Below are positions 46,107-54,467 of a DNA stretch of 64,000 nt, one piece after another. The DNA lies in assembly GCF_025854275.1 (NCBI RefSeq), contig NZ_CP107567.1:4278001-4342000 (forward strand). Reading direction: 5' to 3'. The translations under genes were made by a program, and so were the position numbers. Position 1 is the first letter of the stretch. Every line of letters starts with the position of its first letter. The notes under the pieces were generated by a model, which was not told the origin of the DNA, did no database searches, and was given only the letters and a program-made list of their open reading frames with translations. This stretch comes from Streptomyces peucetius. Its GTDB lineage: Bacteria > Actinomycetota > Actinomycetes > Streptomycetales > Streptomycetaceae.

Positions 46107-46649
46107 TCAGACCCTGTCGAGCGGCCGGTGCGGCTCGTCCGGCAGACGCACCGTGATCATGTCGCCGGGCCGTACGGCGCCACCCTCGACGACGACGCTC
46201 ATGATGCCGGCCTTGCGTACGACGTTCCCGGCCTCGTCCCGGCCGACGACCTGCTTCAGCAGCCCGGCCCGGAACTCCTCGATCTGCAGACAGGGATTGC
46301 GCAGGCCCGTGACCTCCACAACCGCCTCGTCGCCGATGTGCAGCCGTGTCCCGACGGGCAGACCCAGCAGGTCGATGCCGCGGGTCGTGATGTTCTCCCC
46401 GAGGTTGCCGGCCTGCACGTCGAAACCTTCCCGGGCGACCTCTGCGAAGAGCTCCTCGTGCATCAGATGCACCTGACGCAGATTCGGCTGCGTCGGGTCC
46501 TGGGCCACCCGCGAACGGTGCTTGACCGTGACACCCGCGTGCACGTCCCCTTCCACGCCGAGCCCGGCGAGCAGCGTGATGCGCTCGCGGTTGCCCTTGG
46601 TGAACGAGTACTCCCCATTGCTGCTGACCGCCGTCACTGTCCCGCTCAC
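46107..46649 (-). CDS. MOSC-domain protein
   Basis: A 180-residue MOSC protein (YiiM-like), a family that binds sulfur or molybdenum cofactor and may reduce N-hydroxylated compounds. GLGVEGDVHAG, GNLGENITTRGIDL and the conserved cysteine in LRNPCLQIEEF are present. GTG start with AAGGGGGG upstream. It is divergent from the TetR gene and shares its control region, so it is a likely target of that repressor. Confidence 0.92.
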   Translation of the reverse strand: MSGTVTAVSSNGEYSFTKGNRERITLLAGLGVEGDVHAGVTVKHRSRVAQDPTQPNLRQVHLMHEELFAEVAREGFDVQAGNLGENITTRGIDLLGLPVGTRLHIGDEAVVEVTGLRNPCLQIEEFRAGLLKQVVGRDEAGNVVRKAGIMSVVVEGGAVRPGDMITVRLPDEPHRPLDRV

Positions 46650-46744
46650 CGCGGAACCCCCCTTCTCGTCGGCAGCGATGCCCTATGACCTCAGGGCCTC
46701 TCATGGGAAAGGCCGGATCTGGTCCTTCCCGCCACGAGGCGGGC

Positions 46745-46769
46745 TAACATACATACATGCATGTACGTA
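46745..46769. promoter_or_regulatory. TetR operator and -10 overlapping the regulator's start
   Basis: A 20-bp palindrome (46,750-46,769, one mismatched pair, centre ATGCAT) covers the start ATG at 46,757. TAACAT at 46,745-46,750 fits a -10 box 7 bp before the ATG, which would give a leaderless mRNA with the operator over its 5' end. The same site may repress the divergent MOSC gene. Confidence 0.7.
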
Positions 46770-47437
46770 ATGAGTCGAAGCCGGACCGGCCGTCCGGACG
46801 AGGGTCGGCCGGCCCGTCCCGCTCCAGCCAGGCCGACCGCAGAGCTCGCACCCGCGCCGCACTGCTGGAGTCCGCCGCACGGGGCCTGTCCCGGTACGGC
46901 TACGGCAACCTCAGACTGGAGCAGGTGGCCGGCGAGGCCGGATACACCCGCGGCGCCCTGTACCACCAGTTCAAGGACAAGCAGGACCTGACCCTGGCCG
47001 CCCTCGAGTGGATCCTCGACACCTGGGAGCGCGAGGTGGGGCGCCTCGTCGACCAGGAGTCAGAGCCTGTTGCGGCGCTGAGGGCCATGGCGCGGGGGCA
47101 CGCCGTTTTCTGCCGACGTGACGTCGCCCGCATGGCGATCGCCCTGCGGCTGGAGTTCGCGGGGCAGGACCACCCCGTCGGGAACGCCGTGGAGAGCAGC
47201 TACGAAGAACTCGTCACGCTCTGCGCCCGGCTCATCGATGCGGGCCGCGCGACGCGATCGATCCCGCCCGGGCCACCCGCCCGCACCATGGCGCTGGCCT
47301 TCGTCGGCGCCCTCGAAGGAACCGTCGTGGCCCTGGTGGGCCAGGCCCCGCACGGCGAGGTCCTCGCCGAACGGGCCGCCGTAGGCGTGCTCGGTCTCAC
47401 CCCCGAGGCCCCCGGCCGGGCAGAGGGCCAACGATGA
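46757..47437 (+). CDS. TetR-family transcriptional regulator
   Basis: 226 residues. The N-terminal helix-turn-helix (ALLESAARGLSRYGYGNLRLEQVAGEAGYTRG, with ALYHQFKDKQDL) is followed by a helical ligand domain. There is no ribosome site before the ATG; this and the -10 position suggest leaderless translation. The palindrome over its start is the probable operator. Confidence 0.92.
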   Translation: MHVRNESKPDRPSGRGSAGPSRSSQADRRARTRAALLESAARGLSRYGYGNLRLEQVAGEAGYTRGALYHQFKDKQDLTLAALEWILDTWEREVGRLVDQESEPVAALRAMARGHAVFCRRDVARMAIALRLEFAGQDHPVGNAVESSYEELVTLCARLIDAGRATRSIPPGPPARTMALAFVGALEGTVVALVGQAPHGEVLAERAAVGVLGLTPEAPGRAEGQR

Positions 47438-47570
47438 GCACCCCGAAGCCCGCCCGTACGACACCTGGTCCATGCATCAGCGCGACGGGCTGAAGCTTCG
47501 CGCCCGAGGAGCCAGTGAGATGCGGATGTCACCCGGAACCAACCGCCCCGGCCGTCGAGAGGAAGCCACC

Positions 47571-48056
47571 GTGAAAGCAAGCGCCTTGACCGTCCGTCAA
47601 CAGCACGACATGCCTGAGGCGATCCGCGCTCTCAGCCCGATCACCGACCCCGACTACGTCGACCTCTTCACCCTCACCACGGACGATGCCGCACGCAGGT
47701 CACCGGAGCAGTGGGCCCGGGCGGCCTTGGAAGACGTCGCGGGCCTGAAGGGGCAAGTGATCTGGCGGGTGCTTCTCGGCCTGCGCCTGCAGCGCCGGTC
47801 GTCACCGGGCCACGTGGCCGGATGGAGGGTCGCCGACCGCGGTGACCGATGGATCAGCCTCGAGGCCCGGTCCTGGATGCTGACCGGCAACCTCGTCCTG
47901 CACGTCGACGACGGGCAGGTGTCCTTGGCCACCTTCATCCGCTACGACCGGCCGACGGCGGCAAAAATCTGGCCACCACTGTCCGCCGTGCACCGCCGAC
48001 TGGCGCCCGACCTGCTGCGCGACGCACACAGGGTCCAGCGACCCGGCCTGCACTGA
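47571..48056 (+). CDS. DUF2867-like protein
   Basis: 161 residues. The segment YVDLFTLTTDDAARRSPEQW and the run DRWISLEARSWMLTGNLVL match the DUF2867 lipid-binding-like fold in outline; my recognition is moderate. The GTG start is set by GAGAGGAAG. It is the last gene before the tRNA-Pro fragment, so it borders the island. Confidence 0.75.
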   Translation: MKASALTVRQQHDMPEAIRALSPITDPDYVDLFTLTTDDAARRSPEQWARAALEDVAGLKGQVIWRVLLGLRLQRRSSPGHVAGWRVADRGDRWISLEARSWMLTGNLVLHVDDGQVSLATFIRYDRPTAAKIWPPLSAVHRRLAPDLLRDAHRVQRPGLH

Positions 48057-48173
48057 CGCACCGGTCCCTTGACCGGTGCGGGGGCATCGGCTTACCCGGG
48101 CGCCCGCTGGTTGAGAGCGTCGCTGGGAGCCGCATCCCGGATTCGGTTCCTGAAACGAGCCCGCACAACACGG

Positions 48174-48211
48174 GTCAGGCCCGGTGCTGATCTCTCAGCA
48201 CCGGGCCTGAC
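48174..48211. terminator. Long hairpin next to the left att repeat
   Basis: A perfect 17-bp stem (48,174-48,190 with 48,195-48,211), loop TCTC. The counterpart at 55,804 has the same loop and a different but still paired stem. Position relative to the att repeat is the same at both ends. Confidence 0.85.
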
Positions 48212-48216
48212 GTGGT

Positions 48217-48267
48217 TTTCAGCTGTCGGGGTGGCGGGATTTGAACCCACGACCTCTTCGTCCCGAA
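48217..48267. other. Left attachment repeat (tRNA-Pro 3' fragment)
   Basis: Identical to 55,854-55,904 for 51 bp. It includes the T arm, the acceptor 3' strand and half the anticodon stem-loop, then diverges, so it is not a functional tRNA. Confidence 0.88.
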
Positions 48268-48427
48268 TGAGGATCGGGAGCGATCGGCACCTGTCCATTT
48301 GTCATTGCCACAGGTCAGGGCGTTGGGTTGGGTGGGTCTCGGGTGGTGCTGGGAGGACTCGGGAAGCGGGTCGGCTCCCAAATGGCTCCCAGCGGCTGGG
48401 CTTCCACGGAGTACAGGGTGTCGTTCG

Positions 48428-48598
48428 TTACCGGAGGGGGCGGCGACCGCTGCGCTGGGACCAGCGCACGGCGATGAGGCCCAGCGCAGCCACAAAGACC
48501 ACGATGCCGATGATCAACAAGTAACCCAACCCTTCTGCGGCCACTCCGATGATTCCCAGCACGACGGCAGCCAGAACGAGAAACAGCAAGAGGGCCAT
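48428..48598 (-). CDS. Small hydrophobic protein (DUF6131-like)
   Basis: 56 residues, almost all of it two close membrane helices (MALLLFLVLAAVVLG, GYLLIIGIVVFVAAL) and a basic tail. Such proteins are common in Streptomyces stress clusters beside PRC-barrel and Asp23 genes. It follows the PRC-barrel gene by 37 bp in the same direction. A related copy is at 53,526. Function unknown. Confidence 0.8.
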   Translation of the reverse strand: MALLLFLVLAAVVLGIIGVAAEGLGYLLIIGIVVFVAALGLIAVRWSQRSGRRPLR

Positions 48599-48635
48599 GA
48601 CGTGTGCGCCTCCTTGGGTGGCCGAGCGCGGGAGA

Positions 48636-48968
48636 TCAGTGGCGCGCGAGTTGCCGCTCGCCGCCTGCGCCCGTCTGGTGGGGCATGTCGTAGTGCTGGA
48701 AGATCGCTTCCTCTGACACGGCGGGCAGGATGTCGTCCAGGCCGACCGGGGGGTAGGAGACCTTGACGTAGCCTGACCCGAGGATCGCCTCGTCGAGGGC
48801 TACGAACGCCAGGTGGTGGCGGGTGGGGAGTCCGGTGCGGACCGTGGCCATGGCCGGTTCGTCGGTGGTGGTGTCGACGTAGACCGCTTCGAGTACGCCG
48901 ATCTTGTGGCCCTTCGGGTCGTCGACACTGCGGTTGCGCCACTCGCGGATATCGGCTGCACGGATCAT
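48636..48968 (-). CDS. PRC-barrel domain protein
   Basis: 110 residues. MIRAADIREWRNRSVDDPKG and IGVLEAVYVD are the start of the PRC barrel; family members bind RNA-processing or membrane partners. No membrane helix. A decayed copy is at 53,805, also followed by a DUF6131-like gene, so the pair was duplicated within the island. Confidence 0.9.
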   Translation of the reverse strand: MIRAADIREWRNRSVDDPKGHKIGVLEAVYVDTTTDEPAMATVRTGLPTRHHLAFVALDEAILGSGYVKVSYPPVGLDDILPAVSEEAIFQHYDMPHQTGAGGERQLARH

Positions 48969-49129
48969 GGCCTGCCTCCTGAGCCGTCGATCCGGGCCGG
49001 TGCGAGCCGTCCCCTTGCGGAAAGCCGCCGCCCGCTGAGCCCGGTAGCCGTTTGTTCTTCCAGGTTATCCGGGAATCTCTGCGTCGCGTCCTCGCGCGGT
49101 GACGGTATCGACCGTGGTAGTCGACAGGC

Positions 49130-49963
49130 ATGCCGATGAAGCCTTCCGATGCCGCGGACCGTTCGTCTTGGTTCGGGCGTTTTCGCCGCGTGATCAGCCG
49201 TTCGCCAGTCGGGCGCGGATGGCGGCGGAGCAGGGATATTGAGCTGTGGTCGCGTTCGCTGGGCTTTGCGGCGCTGGGGTTGCTCACGCTGGTGCCACTC
49301 CTGATCATCGTCTCCTCCGCCGATCCCGAGCACGGGCGGGGGTTCGCGCAGTGGCTGGGGGAAGGGCTTGGTGTGTCTACGGCCTCCAGGCAGCAGGTCG
49401 AGCAGCTGTTCATCCGGCCCGGCCAGGCCCTGCGGACCACGACCGCGTTCGGTATCGCCGCTCTCGCCGTGTTCGGCCTGGCCTTCGGGGCGGCGGTGCA
49501 GACCGGCTACGAGAAGGTCTGGGACCTGTCGCCGGCCCGCTGGTGGGCCAGGTGGCGGCATGTGGTGTGGCTCGGCATCCTCACCGGATACCTCTTCATC
49601 TCCGCCACCACCACGCTGCGCCGCGAACCCCTGGCAGGTGGGGCCGTGGCCTCGCTGAGCGCCGCGCTGTTCCTCTGGTGGTCCCAGCACCTGCTGCTCG
49701 GCGGGAGGATCCGCTGGCGTGCCCTGTTGCCCGGCGCCGTGGCCACGGTCATAGGGCTGCTCGGCCTGAGGGTCTTCTCCAGGCTCGTCTTCTCGCCGTT
49801 GATCGCATCCAACGCCTTCACCTACGGACCTGTCGGAACCGTGCTCGTCATCCAGTCCTGGCTGGTCGGTGTGGGTGTCGTCGTCTTCGGCGGGGCACTG
49901 GTCGGCCGACTGCTCTACGAGGAACTCCCACGCATGGCACACGCACTGAAACGGAGCAGGTGA
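49130..49963 (+). CDS. YihY/UPF0761 family membrane protein
   Basis: 277 residues, six predicted helices, formerly annotated as ribonuclease BN; the nuclease activity belongs to another protein. GYEKVWDLSPARWWARW and FTYGPVGTVLVIQSWLVG are the conserved parts. Function unresolved, envelope-related. It is the only large rightward gene in the left half of the island. Confidence 0.9.
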   Translation: MPMKPSDAADRSSWFGRFRRVISRSPVGRGWRRSRDIELWSRSLGFAALGLLTLVPLLIIVSSADPEHGRGFAQWLGEGLGVSTASRQQVEQLFIRPGQALRTTTAFGIAALAVFGLAFGAAVQTGYEKVWDLSPARWWARWRHVVWLGILTGYLFISATTTLRREPLAGGAVASLSAALFLWWSQHLLLGGRIRWRALLPGAVATVIGLLGLRVFSRLVFSPLIASNAFTYGPVGTVLVIQSWLVGVGVVVFGGALVGRLLYEELPRMAHALKRSR

Positions 49964-50113
49964 GATGGGGCCCGGCAACTGGTCAGATGCCTTGGATACT
50001 GGGTCCCGGCCGTTGCTCGCGCGGTCCATGGCCCGGTTGCAGGTGCACGGGCGCGTGTTGGTACGAGTCGAGTCGATGGTCCGTACGCGAGGCCGCTGAT
50101 GGAAACTGGCTGG

Positions 50114-50383
50114 TCATCTGTGGTGAGTGGTACGGCGGCGGCGCGGCGGGAAGCGGCCGCGGCCACCGTCGCGGTGGTCCCGCCCCTCGCCGGTGGTCGA
50201 CGACTCGGACCGGTCCGGTCCCACCGGGGGCTGTGGCATGCCGCGGCCGCGGCGGCCGGGCAGGGGGGCGCTGTACCGGTGCACGGCGATTCTGTCGGCG
50301 TGCTGGATGTTGAGCCGATGGATCACGTATGCCGCCGCTGCGATGAGAACCACGAAGGCGGCGGCTGTCAGGAAGACGTTCAT
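50114..50383 (-). CDS. Small membrane protein downstream of DUF5994
   Basis: 89 residues. One N-terminal helix (MNVFLTAAAFVVLIAAAAYVI) and a hydrophilic basic tail. It starts 11 bp after the DUF5994 gene. A shorter analogue follows the second DUF5994 copy (52,000), so the pairing is repeated. Confidence 0.7.
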   Translation of the reverse strand: MNVFLTAAAFVVLIAAAAYVIHRLNIQHADRIAVHRYSAPLPGRRGRGMPQPPVGPDRSESSTTGEGRDHRDGGRGRFPPRRRRTTHHR

Positions 50384-50394
50384 GGCGGCCACCC

Positions 50395-51099
50395 TCACAT
50401 CCCGACGATCAGCCGGCTGGCCCGGCCGGACGGACCGGTCTGCTCCGGAACGGCCGCGGACACCGCGGAGGCGCCGCCCTCGTACTCCCATGACTCGTCC
50501 GGGCCCAGTGGCTCGTCGGTCGCGGAGACGCCGTGCCGGGCCTCGTCCGCGGCAATGAGCGCGCTCGCGGTCAGTGGCGGGCCGTCGCAGTCGGACGCGG
50601 CAGCCAACAGCCTGGCCGCCGACTCCGCCCCGGTCTCGGGCGGGATGACCAGCAGGTCCCAGCGGCTGGTGCCGTAGGAGAGCAGCAGCAGCTTGTGCGG
50701 GTCGATTTCCGGGGTGAACCAGCCGACCTTGACGATGTGGCCGTCCACGGGAACCTTGCGGGGGATGACCGGCCAGTACACCGGGTTGACGGCGATGCGG
50801 GTGATGCGGCCCCCCAAGGGGTCCAACACGTCGGTGAGTGCCGGCAGTTCGCTCAGCAGATCCCGGGAGCGGGGCCACCAGGCACCGTCCAGGAGTCCGC
50901 GGGAGGTGCCGTCGGTCTTCAAAGCGAGACGCGCGGCCGGGGCTGCGACGGACTCGTGGTGCGGCGGGGATGGGCGCAAGGTCGCCGACATCATGCGGAC
51001 CCGTCTCCGGGCCGTCTCTGCGGCGGCCCGGGATTCATCTTTCGCCGAGAACGACCCGGCGTGGAAGCCGGTGTGCGAAATGCCCTCGGTAATGTCCAT
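50395..51099 (-). CDS. DUF5994 protein, copy 1
   Basis: 234 residues. The conserved core LLDGAWWPRSRDLLSELPAL, the IPRK motif and LLVIPPETGAE are typical of this Streptomyces family, whose function is unknown. It ends SRLIVGM. The N-terminal 45 residues are Arg-rich and may not all be translated (MMSATLRPSP is an alternative start). Four copies or remnants occur in this island. Confidence 0.88.
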   Translation of the reverse strand: MDITEGISHTGFHAGSFSAKDESRAAAETARRRVRMMSATLRPSPPHHESVAAPAARLALKTDGTSRGLLDGAWWPRSRDLLSELPALTDVLDPLGGRITRIAVNPVYWPVIPRKVPVDGHIVKVGWFTPEIDPHKLLLLSYGTSRWDLLVIPPETGAESAARLLAAASDCDGPPLTASALIAADEARHGVSATDEPLGPDESWEYEGGASAVSAAVPEQTGPSGRASRLIVGM

Positions 51100-51101
51100 A
51101 T

Positions 51102-51130
51102 TACTCCGCGCTCCGCCGCAGCGCGGAGTA
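51102..51130. terminator. Hairpin before DUF5994 copy 1
   Basis: An 11-bp perfect stem (51,102-51,112 with 51,120-51,130) and a 7-base loop between the gene at 51,139 and the DUF5994 gene. Probable terminator of the upstream transcript. Confidence 0.8.
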
Positions 51131-51138
51131 GTGGCCGC

Positions 51139-51486
51139 CTAGATGTGGAGCAGTCGCTGGGTGATCTCCCGGTACTGCCTCAGCGCGTGCCGGAGTTCGT
51201 CGGACTGCGTTCCGGGATCCCGGTCCTGCCAGCCGGCGCGCAGGACACGCCGCCGCTCCGCGAGGGCGTTCAGGAGCTGGGCGGTGGCTTCGTCGTAGGC
51301 GCTCTCGGCCTCTTCCAGCGCTTCGCGCGGAGTGTCGGCGAAGGTGTTGAGGGCGTGCCGGAGGCGCAGGACGATCTCGTCACTTTCGGCCGACGGGAGC
51401 AGCGGCTCCGGGCCCAGGGGACGGCGCTCGGCAGGGCCCTGGGTCTGGCCCGCGGGCTGCTGGGCGCGTGTCTGGTCGTACATCAT
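51139..51486 (-). CDS. Small helical protein of unknown function
   Basis: 115 residues, no membrane helix. After a Gln/Pro-rich N-terminus, residues 35-115 are predicted helical and charged (IVLRLRHALNTFADTPREAL, ending REITQRLLHI). I do not recognise the family. It lies between the CsbD remnant and DUF5994 copy 1 in the same direction. Confidence 0.7.
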   Translation of the reverse strand: MMYDQTRAQQPAGQTQGPAERRPLGPEPLLPSAESDEIVLRLRHALNTFADTPREALEEAESAYDEATAQLLNALAERRRVLRAGWQDRDPGTQSDELRHALRQYREITQRLLHI

Positions 51487-51493
51487 CGGGTCC

Positions 51494-51672
51494 GCTTCTG
51501 TCCCGCCCGAAGGCGCTCTTGGTCTTCTCGACGGCCTGTTCCAGGCTTCCGGAGACCGGTCGATCCTCCCCCGGCGCTGCGGTCACCTGTTGCGGGTGAC
51601 CCGGCCGAGCTCTCCCGCGACCCTGCCGTTCATCGTCTGCGCCTTGTTCCTGATGGCCCGTGAAACGGTCAT
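51494..51672 (-). pseudogene. CsbD-like stress protein, frameshifted
   Basis: The start SRAIRNKAQTMNGRVAGELGRV matches CsbD-type stress proteins. The frame stops at 51,583, but the rest (VSGSLEQAVEKTKSAFGRD) continues in another frame. One missing base near 51,588 explains it. The shifted frame has no stop at the usual place and runs into the next gene. Confidence 0.65.
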
Positions 51673-51999
51673 GGCCGGCCTCGCTGTTGTCCGGCAGGTG
51701 AGTTCCCGCGGGGTCTGGGCGAGGCGGGAAGGCGGAATGCTTCGCCGTGTGTTCCGGAGTGGCATGGCCCTGCACCGTGCTGCCAGTCAACGTCCGGCAA
51801 CGGTCGGTGTCAACGCGGTGGCCACGCGATCCGGCCCGCCTCGTCTCGGAACGTGCGGGAGTACGGGGGAGGAGAAGCGAGGGCTCGTCGTGTGCAGGTG
51901 TCCGAACCGGCCCCGTCCTCGCGACTCCCATCACACGGATGCTCTTCTTCAATCCGACCGAGGAAGCCGCGAACCGCTCATGGCGGCCGCGGCAAGTGG
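51673..51999. other. Intergenic region inside the island
   Basis: 327 bp; I see no gene, repeat or clear promoter. It may hold the CsbD promoter. Confidence 0.4.
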
Positions 52000-52080
52000 T
52001 CACGTCTGATCCGGCCCACCACGGACTGCCCGGCGAATCAGCAGGGCACCGACGGCCAGGGCGGCGACGACGACCGTCAC
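52000..52080 (-). CDS. Very small membrane protein after DUF5994 copy 2
   Basis: 26 residues: VTVVVAALAVGALLIRR and a short polar tail. The GTG overlaps the expected stop of the unshifted DUF5994 copy 2 (GTGA). It is the counterpart of the 50,114 gene, shortened. Confidence 0.5.
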   Translation of the reverse strand: MTVVVAALAVGALLIRRAVRGGPDQT

Positions 52081-52710
52081 ATCCCCACCACCAGTCGGCC
52101 GGGCCGGCCGGTGGTGGTTTCGTACGACGAGGAAGTTACGCCGGCCTGTTCCGCCGTCACGAGGGCGGTCGCGGTCATCGGCGGGCAGGGTCCGCGCGCG
52201 GCGGCCATCAGCCGGGCGGCCGAGGGGGGCGCCGATCTCCGGGGGTATCACCAGGAGGTCACAGCGGCCCGCCGTACAGGACAGCAGCACGATCTTGTGC
52301 GGATCCTGCTCCGACGTGAACCAACCGACCTGCACCACATGGTCGTTGGCGAAGATCTTACGCGGGAGGATCGGCCAGTGGCGGGGGTTGACGGTGATAT
52401 GGGTGATCCGTCCCCTCAGCGGAACGAGCACGTCCGCCAAGGCAAGGAGTTCGTGTGTCAGGTCACGTGAACGGGGCCACCAGGCGCCGTCCAGTTCGGC
52501 GTGCCCTGGTGAAGGGCTCTCGGGTTTCAGGGCGAGGCGCGCGGTCGGGGCTCCGAAGGAACGGCCCGTAGCGGGGGATGAGAGGTGGTCGCTGACATCG
52601 CGCGAACCCGTCTCCGGACCTGTGCGCGCGGGCAGCCGCCCGGTGTCGTTGCTCACCAGGAACGAAACCGGCATCTGAGCCGGTGTGCGAAGCGCTCCCG
52701 ATGAATTCAC
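52077..52710 (-). pseudogene. DUF5994 copy 2, one-base insertion
   Basis: The core (LDGAWWPRSRDL, LLVIPPEIGAP) is intact, then the frame shifts in a run of six G at 52,224-52,229. With one G removed the family ending follows and stops at 52,077 (RLVVGM), exactly as in copy 1. The GTG at 52,710 with GGGGAG upstream gives a start (NSSGALRTPAQ) homologous to the remnant at 55,027. Confidence 0.78.
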
Positions 52711-53018
52711 GCTACTCCCCGAAGAAGCCGAACGGACCGCTCCTGGACGCCGGTTCACTTCCGTCGGCGGTCGTCCTCCGAGGAGCGGCTGGTCTCACCG
52801 CCGCTGGTTGCCGTGCTCGCGGGTGTGGAAGAGGGCGCCGAGTTCCCCGTCACCGTCAGCGAACCGTCCGGCGGCGAACCCGATGGCACCCGGTCTGCCA
52901 CCAGCAAGGACGCGCCGAGCCGCCGAAGTATCCGGCGAAGCCAGCGTCATCCCGGTGAACAGGCAACCGCGGCCGTACTCATCGCGCGCTCCTTGCTCGC
53001 TTCGGCTCCGGCAAGCGG
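52711..53018. other. Unassigned stretch
   Basis: 308 bp between DUF5994 copy 2 and the Asp23 remnant. Nothing recognisable; the region may hold further decayed coding DNA. Confidence 0.4.
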
Positions 53019-53446
53019 TTACTCGAGCCGCCGCTCTGGTTGTTCCTCGTCCTCGTCGAGCAATGCCGCCGACCGCGGTGTTGACCTCGACAACTTCCAG
53101 ACCGGTCATCCGATCGATGGCAGCGATCACGTTCTCTCTGACGTCGCCCGCGACTTCGATGATGGTGACGCCGTCGACCGCGGTCTGTACCTCGCCGACC
53201 TCAACCTTCACCCCGCTGGTGGGAGACTTCCCGCCGACACCGGGCATACGCTCTCGGGATCATCGGGCGAGCGCGGCGGGAAGAGTGCGGGGGTGCCGCA
53301 CGGAAACGATCCGGGGCTGCGTGGCCGTACAACGATCGCCGACGGTGCGGTGGCGAAGATCGCCGGGATCGCGGCCCGGGATGTGCCGGACGTCCACGAT
53401 GGGCGGTGGGTTCGCCCGTGGCATGGGGGCGATGCGTATCCGTCAT
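53019..53446 (-). pseudogene. Asp23/Gls24 stress protein gene, broken by an inversion
   Basis: The C-terminal half is on the minus strand (GVKVEVGEVQTAVD, VRENVIAAIDRMTGLEVVEV). The N-terminal half (GRTTIADGAVAKIAGIAARD) is on the plus strand at 53,317-53,376. Turning 53,252-53,433 around restores one minus-strand gene beginning MTDTLSGSSGERGG at 53,446. The breakpoints carry ATACGC (53,246) and GCGTAT (53,434), a 6-bp inverted repeat. There is also a 2-bp loss near 53,401, a short internal deletion after EVQTAVD, and a frameshift before the end (LDEDEEQPERRLE). Confidence 0.75.
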
Positions 53447-53525
53447 CTTCGGTCACCGCTTTCCGACGCAACAGGCAGCCTGTCGTCCCCCTTCCTTCAC
53501 GCCAACGGCGAGTGCCCGAAGTCGC

Positions 53526-53789
53526 TCAGGCACGTGGCATGTGAGCGATGTCGGGCATTGCACCAGGAGACGGTGGTGGTACCCGACGGAGAAGGGCAGG
53601 CCTGATGGCCGGTCGGACCGCCCTACCGGACGCGGGGCCTGCGGCTGCGCCCCATCCGCGTTCTGAGGAAGCAAGATCGGCGATGAGCACCATCACCCCG
53701 ATGATCAGCAGGTAGAGCGTGCCCCTGGCGAGCGCACCGATGACGCCGAGCGCAACCGCCACGATGAGCAGCAGAAGAAGCAGCACCAC
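53526..53789 (-). CDS. Small hydrophobic protein (DUF6131-like), altered C-terminus
   Basis: 87 residues. The first 40 (VVLLLLLLIVAVALGVIGAL, YLLIIGVMVLIAD) match the copy at 48,428; the remaining 45 do not and look like out-of-frame DNA. Probably a truncated paralogue. GTG start with GGGAGG upstream. Confidence 0.6.
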   Translation of the reverse strand: MVLLLLLLIVAVALGVIGALARGTLYLLIIGVMVLIADLASSERGWGAAAGPASGRAVRPAIRPALLRRVPPPSPGAMPDIAHMPRA

Positions 53790-53804
53790 GTCAGCCTCCC
53801 GGCA

Positions 53805-53917
53805 TCAGCGGGCCAGTCGCTGTCCGCCGTCCACGTAGACGGCGTGCTCATCTCTCGGCCCTTCGGGTCAACGACGTCGCAGCTGCGTCACTCGCGGAGA
53901 TCGGCCGAGTGGATCAC
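53805..53917 (-). pseudogene. PRC-barrel remnant
   Basis: It begins VIHSADLRE, then TGA where the intact copy has Trp, then RSCDVVDPKGRE. Further on EHAVYVDGGQRLAR joins the AVYVD strand directly to the family's C-terminal end. About 60 codons are missing. It precedes a DUF6131-like gene as at 48,636. Confidence 0.75.
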
Positions 53918-54110
53918 ACGTTCTCCCTGTGGCATGTGCCGGTGACGCAACGGCCCCGGCGTATACACACCGGGGCCGCCCTTCCGGGTCGTTGCACGTG
54001 AGAGTGCACCGGCCCACTCGCCAGGGTATGCCCGGGACGCCATTTCAGTCATATGGGAGGACAAGGCCGTCATGTGACCGGCCGGAGCCCTGAGGACGGC
54101 CTGTGCCGTA

Positions 54111-54383
54111 TCAGTCACTGTCCTTTTCCTCGGTCTCCATGAGCTGGATCCCCTTGTGCGTCAGTGTCACCATCGCGGGTGAGTTCCCTCGCGCCCAGTC
54201 GACCTGAATCAGTCCCTCGGCCGCCAAGTACGTGCAGGCGGCGGCCAGGTCCTCCTCGGGCATGGCTAGGTCCTCGCGCAGCTGCGCCCCGGTGAGGCCG
54301 AGGAGGCGATTGCCTTCGACGGCCTCGTACAGGGTCTTCATGATCGCCTCGCGGTAACGCTGCCGCTCGTGCAGTGTCGCCAT
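54111..54383 (-). CDS. Small winged-helix-like protein
   Basis: 90 residues, ATLHERQRYREAIMKTLYEA, LTGAQLREDLAMPEEDLAAA, and a short C-terminal strand pair, compatible with a winged helix. Could be a small regulator of the island. No partner domain. Confidence 0.7.
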   Translation of the reverse strand: MATLHERQRYREAIMKTLYEAVEGNRLLGLTGAQLREDLAMPEEDLAAACTYLAAEGLIQVDWARGNSPAMVTLTHKGIQLMETEEKDSD

Positions 54384-54467
54384 GGTCGCCTGCCTCTCGT
54401 GCCGTCACCCGACGGAAACCCGTACGTCCGGGGCGGTACCCTCCTTCCCCCGCTGAGGGCCATCTCC

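Noticed and set aside
48217..48290. A second tRNA-Pro gene
   Set aside because: Only the 3' half is present; the D arm and the 5' acceptor strand are missing.
48300..48420. Integrase 3' end beside the left att repeat
   Set aside because: I looked for the catalytic motifs of a tyrosine recombinase and found none; a repeated GGCTCCCA motif alone is too weak.
52685..53605. A 306-codon plus-strand gene across the Asp23 region
   Set aside because: It only reads through the inverted Asp23 segment and antisense DNA; no continuous domain.
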